DNA of 56,371 bases, taken from assembly GCA_964625335.1 (NCBI GenBank), contig CAZVBE010000013.1:1-56371 (forward strand). The letters run 5' to 3'. The position numbers were made by a program, and so were the translations under genes. This DNA is from CAZGUG01 sp964625335 (lineage in GTDB: Bacteria; Bacillota; Clostridia; Ch29). The notes beneath the pieces were generated by a model. That model had not been told where the DNA came from, did not search any database, and saw only the letters and a list, made by a program, of their open reading frames with translations. The stretch's first letter is position 1, and each line of letters opens with the position of its first letter. Positions 1 through 7,679 of the stretch are shown piece after piece.

Positions 1-628
1 ACAGCGCGCCCGTCGGGCAGTTGGATACGCAGTTGCCGCAGGATACGCATTCGGATGCATCTAAGTCTATTTCAAAGGGTGGTGTGATATGGGTGGCAAA
101 ACCCCTGTCCGAACGGCCTATAGCGCTTGTGCACTGTAGTTCATTACAAATCCTCACACATTTACCGCACACTATGCACTTGTTCTGGTCACTGATATAG
201 AACTTGTTGCTCTCATCAACTTCGTATTTCTTTTTTTGGCCTGAAAAAAGCTGAATATCCTCATCGGTTATACCGTACCTGTAGCTGTAATCCTGAAGCT
301 TGCAGTTCCCTGCCTTTTCACAGGTTAAGCAGTTATAGGGATGGTTAGCCCACATCAGCCTTAAAATCTCTTTTCTTGCTTCCACTACGCTGGGACTTTC
401 CGTATATACCACCATGCCCTCCCCCGCAGGAGTTGCGCAGGATGTTACGAGGCTTCTTGCCTTCTCAACCTCAACCACACATATTCTACATGCACCATCG
501 GGCTTCAGCCGGGGGTCATGGCACAGAGTAGGCACATCAATACCCAGACTGATGGCAGCATTCAGTATCGTAGTACCCTCGGGTACCTGGACCTGGGTGC
601 CATCAATAGTAAGATTTATCATCTTCAT
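1..628 (-). CDS. hndD: NADH-linked [FeFe]-hydrogenase large subunit, N-terminal part (HndD/HydA type), cut by window edge
   Basis: The ATG at 626-628 follows GGAAAGGAG, and about 209 codons are visible. The order of motifs is a plant-type [2Fe-2S] domain (DGACRMC near residue 46), the NuoG-type His-ligated cluster motif HPYNCLTCEKAGNC near 95, then two [4Fe-4S] motifs (CIVCGKCVRIC and CVSCGNCVSNCP). This is the electron-entry half of an NADH-linked hydrogenase. It is the last gene after the NuoE, HndB and NuoF homologues, which is the hndABCD order known from Desulfovibrio. The H-cluster domain lies outside the window, so an NAD-dependent formate dehydrogenase subunit with the same N-terminus cannot be excluded. 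Confidence 0.82.
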   Translation of the reverse strand, partial: MKMINLTIDGTQVQVPEGTTILNAAISLGIDVPTLCHDPRLKPDGACRICVVEVEKARSLVTSCATPAGEGMVVYTESPSVVEARKEILRLMWANHPYNCLTCEKAGNCKLQDYSYRYGITDEDIQLFSGQKKKYEVDESNKFYISDQNKCIVCGKCVRICNELQCTSAIGRSDRGFATHITPPFEIDLDASECVSCGNCVSNCPTGAL

Positions 629-761
629 ACCGTTTACTCCTTTCCTTGGCAAAATTAATACTCAATATGGTTATGTGCTTCCTGACCGTGTGAAACAGTA
701 AACTATACTTACGGACAACTGCACCTTTGTTAAATATAATCAGTTTTTTTGCCCAACTGCG

Positions 762-2555
762 TTATCTCCTGGTTATGGCACCAAAGGGACATTTCTCCTG
801 GCAGGTACCGCATTTGATACACTTATCCTGGTCTATAACGTATGGTGTCTTTGCTTTGCCTGAAATACAATTGGCAGGACAGTTCTTGGCGCAAATACCA
901 CAGCCTTTGCATTTATCTTCATCAATCACATACTGCAACAGAGCTGTGCATACACCTGCCGGACACTTTTTGTCAATTATATGCGCCTCATATTCATGCC
1001 TGAAATATCTGAGGGTTGACAATATCGGATTAGGTGAAGTCTGTCCGAGGGCGCACAAAGCCGAGGCCTTGATATTTTTAGCCAGGCTTTCCAGTTTGTC
1101 AATATCACCCTCTTCGCCCTTACCCTCTGTTATCTTTTCAAGTATTTCCAGCATTCTCCTTGTACCTTCACGGCAGGGCGTGCACTTGCCGCAGGATTCG
1201 TCACAGGTAAAGTCGAGGAAAAATCTGGCTATATCAACCATGCAGTTATCCTCGTCCATTACTATCATACCGCCCGAGCCCATCATGGAGCCTATTTGAA
1301 CCAAAGTATCATATTCTATGGGAGTGTCTATAAGCTCTGCCGGTATACACCCGCCGGAGGGCCCTCCCGTCTGTACCGCCTTAAAAGCTTTACCGTTTGG
1401 GCAACCGCCGCCTATCTCGTATATTACATCCCTGACGGTCGTTCCCATGGGTATTTCCACAAGCCCGGTATTGTTTATTTTGCCACCCAGTGCAAATACC
1501 TTGGTACCTTTACTTCTTTCGGTACCTATACTTCCAAACCAGTCTCCGCCCTTTATAATTATCTGGCAAATATTCGCGTAGGTCTCAACGTTGTTGAGTA
1601 TTGTGGGTTTTTGCCACAGACCCTTAACTGCCGGGAAAGGAGGTCTAGGTCTCGGTTCTCCTCTTTTGCCCTCAATCGAGTTTAGCAGGGCTGTCTCTTC
1701 ACCACACACAAAGGCTCCTGCGCCAATCTTCAAATCTATGTCAAAGCTAAACCCGGTTCCCAGAATATTTTCTCCGAGCAGTCCGTACTCCCTTGCCTGA
1801 TTTATGGCTATCTGAAGCCTCTTCACCGCTATCGGATATTCCGCCCTGACATAAATATAACCCTGATCCGAACCTATGGCATAACCTGCTATTGCCATAG
1901 CCTCCAGCACAGAGTGGGGATCCCCCTCCAGTACACTCCTGTCCATGAATGCACCCGGGTCACCCTCGTCGGCATTACAGCATACATATTTCTTGTCATC
2001 CTTCGAATTATATGCAAACTGCCACTTCATACCGGTGGGGAAACCGGCGCCGCCTCTTCCCCTTAAGCCAGATTTCTTTACTTCTTCTATTACCTTTTCA
2101 GGAGTCATCTCGGTGAGAACTTTCTGGATAGCTTTGTAGCCGTCCATAGCTATATACTCATCGATGTTTTCCGGGTCTATTACTCCACAATTCCTAAGAG
2201 CAACCCGCATCTGTTTTTTATAAAAATCCACCTGGTTTAATGATTTTATATTATCCTTTTCAAGGGTTTCTTCGTAAAGAAGCCGCTTTACTATTCTGCC
2301 CTTTACAAGGTGTTCCTTGACTATTTCCTCTACGTCCTTTTCATCAACCCTGCTGTAGAAGGCCCCCTCGGGATATATTATTACAATCGGGCCCACTTCA
2401 CACAGTCCGAAACACCCCGTTCTGACCACCTTCACTTCCCGTTCAAGCCCTTCTTCCTTTATCAGCCTTTCAAATGCTTTAGCTACATTATCCGACCGTG
2501 AGGAAGTACAGCCTGTACCTGCGCAAATCAGCACATGGGAACGAAATATTTCCAT
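762..2555 (-). CDS. hndC: NADH-binding flavoprotein subunit of the hydrogenase (NuoF-like, HndC/HydB)
   Basis: 597 residues. The N-terminal thioredoxin-like [2Fe-2S] domain has C11, C16, C48 and C52. The NuoF core follows, with the glycine-rich NADH/FMN motif GRGGAGFPTG at 166-175 and the [4Fe-4S] motif ESCGKCTPCREGT near 455. The C-terminus carries two ferredoxin motifs (CKGCGICAKNCP and CIKCGTCQEKCP). The subunit takes electrons from, or gives them to, NAD(H) through FMN and passes them along the clusters; in bifurcating hydrogenases it is the likely bifurcation site. It sits between hndB and hndD on the same strand, so the operon assignment is firm. Whether this enzyme bifurcates with ferredoxin cannot be read from the sequence. 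Confidence 0.93.
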   Translation of the reverse strand: MEIFRSHVLICAGTGCTSSRSDNVAKAFERLIKEEGLEREVKVVRTGCFGLCEVGPIVIIYPEGAFYSRVDEKDVEEIVKEHLVKGRIVKRLLYEETLEKDNIKSLNQVDFYKKQMRVALRNCGVIDPENIDEYIAMDGYKAIQKVLTEMTPEKVIEEVKKSGLRGRGGAGFPTGMKWQFAYNSKDDKKYVCCNADEGDPGAFMDRSVLEGDPHSVLEAMAIAGYAIGSDQGYIYVRAEYPIAVKRLQIAINQAREYGLLGENILGTGFSFDIDLKIGAGAFVCGEETALLNSIEGKRGEPRPRPPFPAVKGLWQKPTILNNVETYANICQIIIKGGDWFGSIGTERSKGTKVFALGGKINNTGLVEIPMGTTVRDVIYEIGGGCPNGKAFKAVQTGGPSGGCIPAELIDTPIEYDTLVQIGSMMGSGGMIVMDEDNCMVDIARFFLDFTCDESCGKCTPCREGTRRMLEILEKITEGKGEEGDIDKLESLAKNIKASALCALGQTSPNPILSTLRYFRHEYEAHIIDKKCPAGVCTALLQYVIDEDKCKGCGICAKNCPANCISGKAKTPYVIDQDKCIKCGTCQEKCPFGAITRR

Positions 2556-2583
2556 TGTTTTTCCTCCTATACATTTAAGATAC

Positions 2584-2610
2584 TATTTATCTATTTATCT
2601 ATTTATCTAT
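2584..2610. repeat. 8-bp tandem repeat across the hndB stop
   Basis: Three copies of TATTTATC plus a partial unit read on the plus strand. They cover the last codons and stop of hndB and the start of the hndB-hndC gap. Slippage here could alter the hndB C-terminus. Confidence 0.8.
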
Positions 2611-2967
2611 GCTGCCTATTGTATATTCCGTAACAGCTTTTCCGTTTACTACGTGCTCTGCCACAATCTTTCCGACCTTTTCCGGTGTCATCCTTACATA
2701 GGTCACCTTTTCTTCCCCGGGCCTGTAAACTTCAACAATAGGCTCGTATTCGCATACTCCTATGCAGCCTGTCTGGGATACTAATACGTCCTGTAATTTC
2801 CTTTTATTAACCTCTTCCACAAAGGATAGAAGTACCGGTCTTGCCCCGGCAGCTATTCCGCATGTAGCCATACCTACAACAACCCTTGTGCCCTGCCTCT
2901 CCTTACGAATGCTTATCTTCTCCAGCGTCCTATTTCTTATTTCCTCCAATTCCTGTATTGTTTTCAC
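2599..2967 (-). CDS. hndB: Thioredoxin-like [2Fe-2S] ferredoxin subunit of the hydrogenase (HndB)
   Basis: 122 residues. The thioredoxin-fold ferredoxin pattern shows C36 in ATCGIAAGAR and C68/C72 in QTGCIGVCEYEP. This small subunit lies between the NuoE and NuoF homologues, as in hndABCD operons. The fourth cysteine usual in the NuoE-type pattern is absent, so cluster ligation may differ from that in hndA. The last codons and the stop lie in a short tandem repeat of the octamer TATTTATC (plus strand, about 2584-2610). Confidence 0.88.
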   Translation of the reverse strand: MKTIQELEEIRNRTLEKISIRKERQGTRVVVGMATCGIAAGARPVLLSFVEEVNKRKLQDVLVSQTGCIGVCEYEPIVEVYRPGEEKVTYVRMTPEKVGKIVAEHVVNGKAVTEYTIGSIDK

Positions 2968-3058
2968 TGTTTACACCCCCATTATTTTTGATTTAAACAT
3001 CTATAAAACTATTCTTTTCAGCAAACCTGTTTACCGGTTTACATCAGCAACCGACGAT

Positions 3059-3550
3059 TTAACGGTACTTATCAAGTATGTCCGGGATTTTGTCGGCCGT
3101 TAACCTTCCGTAAACGCTGTCGTCTATTATCATTACCGGTGCCAGTCCGCATGCACCCAGGCACCTGGTAGCCTCCAGCGTAAACTTCAAATCCCCGGTT
3201 GTCTCGCCGACATCAATATTCAGTTCTTTCTTCAGCCTGTCTAGGATGACTTTCGCTCCCTTAACATAGCAGGCCGTACCCATACACATGCCTATGGTGT
3301 GCTCTCCTCTGGGCTCCAGTGTAAACTGTGCATAAAAGGTTGCGACTCCGTAAATCTCCTGCAGAGATACATTCATACCTTCGGCAATGAATTTTTGAAC
3401 CTCAAGAGGCAGATACCCGAATATCTCCTGAGCTTTTTGCAGCACGGGTATAAGTGAACCTTTCTTTTCCCGGTACTCGTCAATTATCTCCTGAAGCGCC
3501 TGAAAATTTTCCGGTATATCCACTGGATCCCGAATTTCTTTTACTGCCAT
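3059..3550 (-). CDS. hndA: NuoE-like [2Fe-2S] subunit of the hydrogenase (HndA/HydC)
   Basis: 163 residues, the usual length for NuoE proteins. A helical N-terminal domain is followed by the thioredoxin-like [2Fe-2S] domain, with ligands C89 and C94 (MCMGTACYV) and C130 and C134 (ATRCLGACGLAP). It passes electrons within the NAD(H) module together with hndC. It is the first gene of the hnd operon; the ATG follows AGGAGGG. The 384-bp region upstream contains two Rex-like operators, which fits redox (NADH/NAD+) control. Confidence 0.93.
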   Translation of the reverse strand: MAVKEIRDPVDIPENFQALQEIIDEYREKKGSLIPVLQKAQEIFGYLPLEVQKFIAEGMNVSLQEIYGVATFYAQFTLEPRGEHTIGMCMGTACYVKGAKVILDRLKKELNIDVGETTGDLKFTLEATRCLGACGLAPVMIIDDSVYGRLTADKIPDILDKYR

Positions 3551-3576
3551 TGGTTTCCCTCCTATACTTCATATGT

Positions 3577-3594
3577 TTGTTATTTATCTATCAA
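3577..3594 (-). promoter_or_regulatory. Rex-like operator 1
   Basis: On the minus strand this is TTGATAGATAAATAACAA, which matches the Rex consensus TTGTTAAnnnnTTAACAA in 11 of 14 specified positions. It lies in the probable leader of hndA and belongs to a 25-bp element repeated at 3798-3822 (23 of 25 identical). Rex is the NADH/NAD+-sensing repressor of fermentation genes; binding here is inferred. Confidence 0.5.
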
Positions 3595-3599
3595 TTCTA

Positions 3600-3605
3600 A
3601 TTATA
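3600..3605 (-). promoter_or_regulatory. Possible -10 box of the hnd operon
   Basis: TATAAT on the minus strand, about 50 bp upstream of the hndA start and directly upstream of Rex-like operator 1. A good -35 box is not visible at 17 bp, so this is tentative. The flanking 3606-3797 is AT-rich and holds no ORF that I can support. Confidence 0.35.
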
Positions 3606-3799
3606 TTCTAACATAAAATTTTTAAAAAAAATAGATATATTCAAAAAAATGAGTATATACGGTCATTTTTTTGGTAATACTATATAATTTATTAAATAAC
3701 AACAGAACTATTCATGGCCTTTTATTTATCAGCATTGAAATATATGAAAAATAAAACCGGCTGCCAGGATTTAATTATGTCTGTCCTGTCTGTATTCGT

Positions 3800-3817
3800 T
3801 TGTTATATATCTATCAA
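3800..3817 (-). promoter_or_regulatory. Rex-like operator 2
   Basis: Second copy of the element, TTGATAGATATATAACAA on the minus strand, 223 bp upstream of the first. A TAAAAT-like -10 hexamer lies just upstream of it, as TATAAT does at copy 1. This suggests two promoters with the same operator. Confidence 0.45.
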
Positions 3818-3881
3818 TACTATTTTAACACAATAGTTTTGTGGTACATACTGTTATTTGTTAATATTTATTTTCCAAAAG

Positions 3882-3904
3882 AAAAAAACACGTTAAACGT
3901 GTTT
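3882..3904 (-). terminator. Rho-independent terminator of the sensory cassette
   Basis: Perfect 8-bp stem (AAACACGT/ACGTGTTT) with a 3-nt loop, followed on the minus strand by TTTTTTT. It lies 31 bp after the last cassette gene and separates the cassette from the hnd operon. Confidence 0.8.
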
Positions 3905-3934
3905 ATGAAATAATGCAGTTTTTCTATGAATATC

Positions 3935-4495
3935 CTAAATGTCAGATGTTGTCCCCAAATCCGGAATCCCCTCTTTCAGATAGTCGCTTAACCAGCCGGT
4001 AATCTCAGGGTTATTGAAAGAAAGCCCCTGCAGCACCCCCCTTAATTCTCTGGTATCTAGAACAAATTGCTTATCGTCAAAGAAATGATAGTATATAAAA
4101 TCTCTTTCGGGGTTTAGTATAACCAGGCTGAAAATAGTCTCAGAAATATTTCCCAGTGGAGGCCGGTCAATATTATCATACTCAAAGCTGGCGTTTATCT
4201 CTGTACCTTCCTCCGGCTTCGACCATATGGAAAACTCTCCGCCGCACCTTTCACAGGATGCCTTCAGCAACGGAAGCCCAAGCCCTACCTTCCTTGTTTT
4301 CCTTGAGGTATAAAAGGGGTCAGCCGCCTTCTTCGCAGTCTCTTCCTCCATACCATGTCCGTTATCCTTAATTTGTACCTTCAATACATTGTTCTTTACA
4401 TCTACTGTAACTGAAATTTCAATCAGGCTTGCACCTGCTTCCAGTGAATTGTTTGCAATATCAAGAATGTGCAGTGATATGTCCCTCATTATCAT
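3935..4495 (-). CDS. HATPase-domain (GHKL) ATP-binding protein, no sensor domain
   Basis: 186 residues. The N-terminal two thirds is a histidine-kinase-type ATPase domain: N-box around DIANNSLEAGAS (residues 13-24), G1 box DNGHGM, G2 box GLGLPLLK. There is no DHp helix with a phosphorylatable His, no transmembrane segment and no receiver. Stand-alone domains of this kind work as anti-sigma-type kinases or regulatory ATPases. The last 70 residues match nothing I know. It is the final gene of the seven-gene cassette next to the hydrogenase, so a role in controlling hydrogenase expression or activity is inferred. Confidence 0.75.
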   Translation of the reverse strand: MIMRDISLHILDIANNSLEAGASLIEISVTVDVKNNVLKVQIKDNGHGMEEETAKKAADPFYTSRKTRKVGLGLPLLKASCERCGGEFSIWSKPEEGTEINASFEYDNIDRPPLGNISETIFSLVILNPERDFIYYHFFDDKQFVLDTRELRGVLQGLSFNNPEITGWLSDYLKEGIPDLGTTSDI

Positions 4496-4539
4496 TCTCC
4501 CTTCGTTTAGGAAGTGTAAAGCTGCGTGTCCCCATTCTT

Positions 4540-5241
4540 TTAGAGCTGTTCTATTATTCCGGAAACGCTTGTATCCGGGACCTCCATAAAGAATTCCCGC
4601 TCCAGAATATCTTCAAGCCGGTGGGCATCCGAAGAATGTATTATTCTATATTTCGTTAACAGACTGTGCTGTATGAGCAGCTGCCGGACATCCTTATTTC
4701 TGCTGACTTCAACGCTTTTTATATCCAGATCCGGCGGTATAAAGCCAAGGTTTGATATGATGCTGTTCGTTTTTTTGTCCACATGGGCCGGCACCACTCT
4801 TCCTCCCCGCTCATTAACCAGGGTGACTATCTGTTCCACCGAAAGGCGGACTGACCCTATGAGCAGCCTGCTATTATGTCCCGTCAGCCTGTCGGATTCA
4901 TCCATTATAAGCTGCCTGCCAAAAAAATCCGGCCTATTCTCTCCGTCCAAATTTTGATATATCCTTTGCTGAAAGTCCAGTAGCCGCTCAAGATATGCAA
5001 AGTAACACAGCAGGTGCACCTCTTCCCTGGACTGCACTTCCATACCGGGTATCACAACTATTCCCTTTTTAAGACCAAGCTTTATTACTGCCTCCACGTT
5101 TTCCGAAGAATTGTGGTCGGTTACAGCAATAGCATCGAGCCCCTTCAAACTGGCCATATTTACTATGTTATTAGGTGTCATACTATTGTCACCGCAGGGG
5201 GAGAGGGCTGAATGTATGTGCAAATCCAGCGCAATATTCAT
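4540..5241 (-). CDS. PHP-domain metal-dependent phosphoesterase
   Basis: 233 residues. The PHP fold signatures are LHIHSALSPCGD near the N-terminus (metal His pair), AVTDHNS (D/H motif), VVPAHVDK and IHSSDAHR near the C-terminus, so all metal-binding motifs are intact. Small PHP proteins hydrolyse phosphate esters, nucleotides or oligonucleotides; the substrate is unknown here. It sits in the hydrogenase-linked cassette, 44 bp before the HATPase gene and 6 bp after a DRTGG gene, so the genes are probably co-transcribed. It could make or destroy a signal nucleotide, which is inference only. Confidence 0.82.
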   Translation of the reverse strand: MNIALDLHIHSALSPCGDNSMTPNNIVNMASLKGLDAIAVTDHNSSENVEAVIKLGLKKGIVVIPGMEVQSREEVHLLCYFAYLERLLDFQQRIYQNLDGENRPDFFGRQLIMDESDRLTGHNSRLLIGSVRLSVEQIVTLVNERGGRVVPAHVDKKTNSIISNLGFIPPDLDIKSVEVSRNKDVRQLLIQHSLLTKYRIIHSSDAHRLEDILEREFFMEVPDTSVSGIIEQL

Positions 5242-5247
5242 GGTCTG

Positions 5248-5580
5248 TTAAATACCGAGACCATGAAGCTTACAGCAAAGGGTATACACGTCCTGGTCTG
5301 CGGACAATATTGGTATTCCTTCCCGGTCAGCCTTCTCCAGGGTATCGCTGTCAACCTGCACACCGCCGGTAACAATTATACACGCCAGTTCGAGCAGGCA
5401 GGCAACGGCAACAATATTCGAATGCGCCTGAATAGTAAGCCAAACATTTCCCTTTGCAGCGTTGGCCATAATATAGCTCAACAAATCACCTGCAAAGGCC
5501 CCGTTAACTTCTTTGTCCATACCATTTGCCCCTGCAACCGGCTCAAGTTTGAGACTGTGACACAGCTGCCTTACATCCAT
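5248..5580 (-). CDS. DRTGG-domain protein (first of two paralogues in the cassette)
   Basis: 110 residues, the whole length being a DRTGG-like fold (MDKEVNGAFAGDLLSYIM... ACIIVTGGVQVDSD). DRTGG domains occur beside CBS and phosphotransacetylase domains and are thought to bind nucleotides; none of those partners is fused here. It is a paralogue of the gene at 7308-7670: both open with a MDREV/MDKEV-type motif followed by an ADLMS/GDLLS-type motif. It follows the hydrogenase-like Fe-S gene by 6 bp. Its function is probably sensory. Confidence 0.75.
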   Translation of the reverse strand: MDVRQLCHSLKLEPVAGANGMDKEVNGAFAGDLLSYIMANAAKGNVWLTIQAHSNIVAVACLLELACIIVTGGVQVDSDTLEKADREGIPILSADQDVYTLCCKLHGLGI

Positions 5581-5586
5581 TAATAA

Positions 5587-6864
5587 CTACCCCCTATCTA
5601 TCTTGTTCATCTTCTCCCTCATCCTGAAAACACAATCTGCTTCACTGCCCCGGCCGTTTACTATGTCCTCCGCCAAAGCCCTGCAAGTCGGCGCTCCGCA
5701 GGAACCACAGTCGATACCCGGCAGCTTCTTTAATATTTCCTCCACTTTTTCCATCTTTTGTATGGCCTTCTTGATATCCGGATCAAGGCTTACCTGCTTT
5801 TTGGGTTTAACCTCCTCGGTCCAGTTAAGAAGTCCCGTATCAATGAGCCCTTCAACCTCGGATTTGCTTATCAGCCCGTGGGAAGGAACAGTCTCGGAAA
5901 GATGCTTAACCCTGGCCTTTGCTACAAAAGCGTTTTCCACCAAAAGCGGTCCGCCAACGCATCCCCCGGTACAGGCATAGGCTTCGAGAAAATCCATTCC
6001 CCTCAGCTTACCCAGCTCAAGCTCTTCAAAAATATTTATCACATTTTCTATTCCGTCAACGGCCAGGTAGTTTTTGGACCCAATCGAGTAACTTTGCCCG
6101 CCTATCCTGTCCCATCTAAGTCCCCGGCCGGAAAAACCATAGCCCTCCACCGTCTCAATATCCCGAAGTTCTTTTAAGTTTTTGCACAGATTGCCATATA
6201 TCTTCCTTATGGATATTGCCCCGTCGGTATAGGGATAGCTAATGCCTATGGGCGCCCTTATGCCGGTCACCCTAGCCGGGCAGGGCGTCAAATAGAAAAC
6301 CCCTATGTCCCCCATCCTGAAATTTTTCCTCTTGACGATATCTGTCTTAATTAACCTTGAGGCAATTTCCAACGGGGATACCAGTGGAAGCACATTGTCC
6401 AACAGGTCCGGATATCTCAGCTGTATCAGCCTTATAATTACCGGGCAGTCGCTGTATATCGCCGGTCTGGCTGTGTTGTTCTGTTCCAGGTAATGCTTAA
6501 TTACTGCAGACATAATATCATTATAGGAGGAGATATCATATGCTTGGTCAAAGCCAAGCATCTCAACCGCCTTCATAATTTTCCCCAGTCCCGTGCCTGG
6601 ATCAAACTGACTATGAACCACCGGAGGTACAAGGGCTATTCTGTATTTATATCTGTTAATGCCCTCCAGGTCGTCTGTCACAGCCTTCTGCGCATGATAG
6701 GGGCACACCCTGATGCATTCGCCGCAGTCTATGCATTTTTCGCCGAAGATGCTTGCCTTTGTATTCCTCACCCTTATAGCTTCTGTCGGGCACCTCTTGA
6801 TACAGTGGGTGCATCCCTTGCAACTGGACTCCGACAATACCACCGAATGAAAATAATTGCCCAT
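5587..6864 (-). CDS. Hydrogenase-like Fe-S protein with degenerate H-cluster site (putative redox/H2 sensor)
   Basis: 425 residues. Two ferredoxin motifs come first (C15, C18, C21, C25; C44, C47, C50, C54), then an [FeFe]-hydrogenase-like core. The four cysteines that would hold the [4Fe-4S] part of the H-cluster are all present: C140 (YSDCP), C195 (TPCPAR), C298 and C302 (ACTGGCVGG). The proton-relay Cys of the canonical TSCCP motif is Asp139, and the Lys of MPCxxK is Arg198. An extra C-terminal four-Cys Fe-S domain (C386, C389, C394, C411) resembles the RnfB/CO-dehydrogenase FeS domain. This pattern fits a sensor or Fe-S scaffold better than a working hydrogenase. It is the central gene of the cassette upstream of hndABCD. 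Confidence 0.8.
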   Translation of the reverse strand: MGNYFHSVVLSESSCKGCTHCIKRCPTEAIRVRNTKASIFGEKCIDCGECIRVCPYHAQKAVTDDLEGINRYKYRIALVPPVVHSQFDPGTGLGKIMKAVEMLGFDQAYDISSYNDIMSAVIKHYLEQNNTARPAIYSDCPVIIRLIQLRYPDLLDNVLPLVSPLEIASRLIKTDIVKRKNFRMGDIGVFYLTPCPARVTGIRAPIGISYPYTDGAISIRKIYGNLCKNLKELRDIETVEGYGFSGRGLRWDRIGGQSYSIGSKNYLAVDGIENVINIFEELELGKLRGMDFLEAYACTGGCVGGPLLVENAFVAKARVKHLSETVPSHGLISKSEVEGLIDTGLLNWTEEVKPKKQVSLDPDIKKAIQKMEKVEEILKKLPGIDCGSCGAPTCRALAEDIVNGRGSEADCVFRMREKMNKIDRG

Positions 6865-6876
6865 TTTACCACCCTC

Positions 6877-7311
6877 TTAATAATCTATATAAAAGATCAT
6901 GGTAACCGTGGTGCCTTCGCCTCCCTTGGAATCTATCAGAAACCCATCACTGCACCGTTTCATATTTGGAAGTCCCATCCCCGCACCAAAGCCCATCTCC
7001 CGCACATGATCCGAAGCGGTTGAATAGCCTTTCTGCATTGCCTTGTCAATATCGGGGATGCCCGGTCCACAGTCCTTTGCTATTATTTCGATCTTTGTAG
7101 TCCAAATATTTACAATAATCTCTCCGCCCGACGAATGAATTATAATATTCATCTCTGCTTCATAGGTTGCTACCGCTGCCCGTCTTGTTATATCCGAAGG
7201 AATGCCCAGCTTTTTCAACACCTTTTTTGTATTGCTTGAAGCGTCCCCTGCCTTTGCAAAGTCCTCCGGATAAACCCTGTAATTGAGTTTTACCATATCC
7301 TGTGTGCTCAT
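6877..7311 (-). CDS. RsbW-like HATPase-domain protein (anti-sigma-type serine kinase fold)
   Basis: 144 residues, about the length of RsbW/SpoIIAB proteins. Boxes: EAEMNIIIHS (N-box), DCGPGIPD (G1), GAGMGLPNMKRCSD (G2). There is no DHp helix or membrane segment. The start overlaps the stop of the upstream DRTGG gene by 4 bp (ATGA), which indicates translational coupling and probably a joint complex. It may phosphorylate or sequester a partner, but no sigma factor or STAS partner is visible nearby. Confidence 0.78.
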   Translation of the reverse strand: MSTQDMVKLNYRVYPEDFAKAGDASSNTKKVLKKLGIPSDITRRAAVATYEAEMNIIIHSSGGEIIVNIWTTKIEIIAKDCGPGIPDIDKAMQKGYSTASDHVREMGFGAGMGLPNMKRCSDGFLIDSKGGEGTTVTMIFYIDY

Positions 7312-7670
7312 TTTACAACTCCCAGTTCATCTATTCCCTTAAGCCCTGCATTATACAGGATTCCGCTTGTGGTATATAAAGTATAGGGCGTCCACATAAT
7401 CGTTATTCCATTTTCTTCTGCCAATTCCAGGGAAGCGGCATCCGGCCTTTTACCTCTGACATATATGATTGCTGCGATATCCATCATTTCAGCGGTTCTA
7501 ACCACCTGCGGGTTTGTTAAGCCTGTAAGAAGCACTGTTCTTTCGTTGACGAAGGCCAATACATCACTCATAAGGTCCGCTCCGAAGGCAAACTCCACCT
7601 CCCGGTCCATTCTGGACTTCCCTGCTATTACTTCAGCATCAAGGATTCCTCTTATCTCATATAAATACAT
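7308..7670 (-). CDS. DRTGG-domain protein (second paralogue)
   Basis: 120 residues, all DRTGG-like (MDREVEFAFGADLMSDVLAF... AAIIYVRGKRPDA). Paralogue of 5248-5580. Coupled by a 4-bp overlap to the RsbW-like gene and 9 bp behind the SPOR-domain gene. It probably binds a small ligand and controls the adjacent ATPase (inferred). Confidence 0.75.
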   Translation of the reverse strand: MYLYEIRGILDAEVIAGKSRMDREVEFAFGADLMSDVLAFVNERTVLLTGLTNPQVVRTAEMMDIAAIIYVRGKRPDAASLELAEENGITIMWTPYTLYTTSGILYNAGLKGIDELGVVK

Positions 7671-7679
7671 GTTAACCTC

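Noticed and set aside
1..628. The first gene as NADH-quinone oxidoreductase NuoG or formate dehydrogenase
   Set aside because: Not fully excluded because the catalytic domain is cut off, but the hndA-B-C gene order and lack of nuo or fdh genes favour the hydrogenase.
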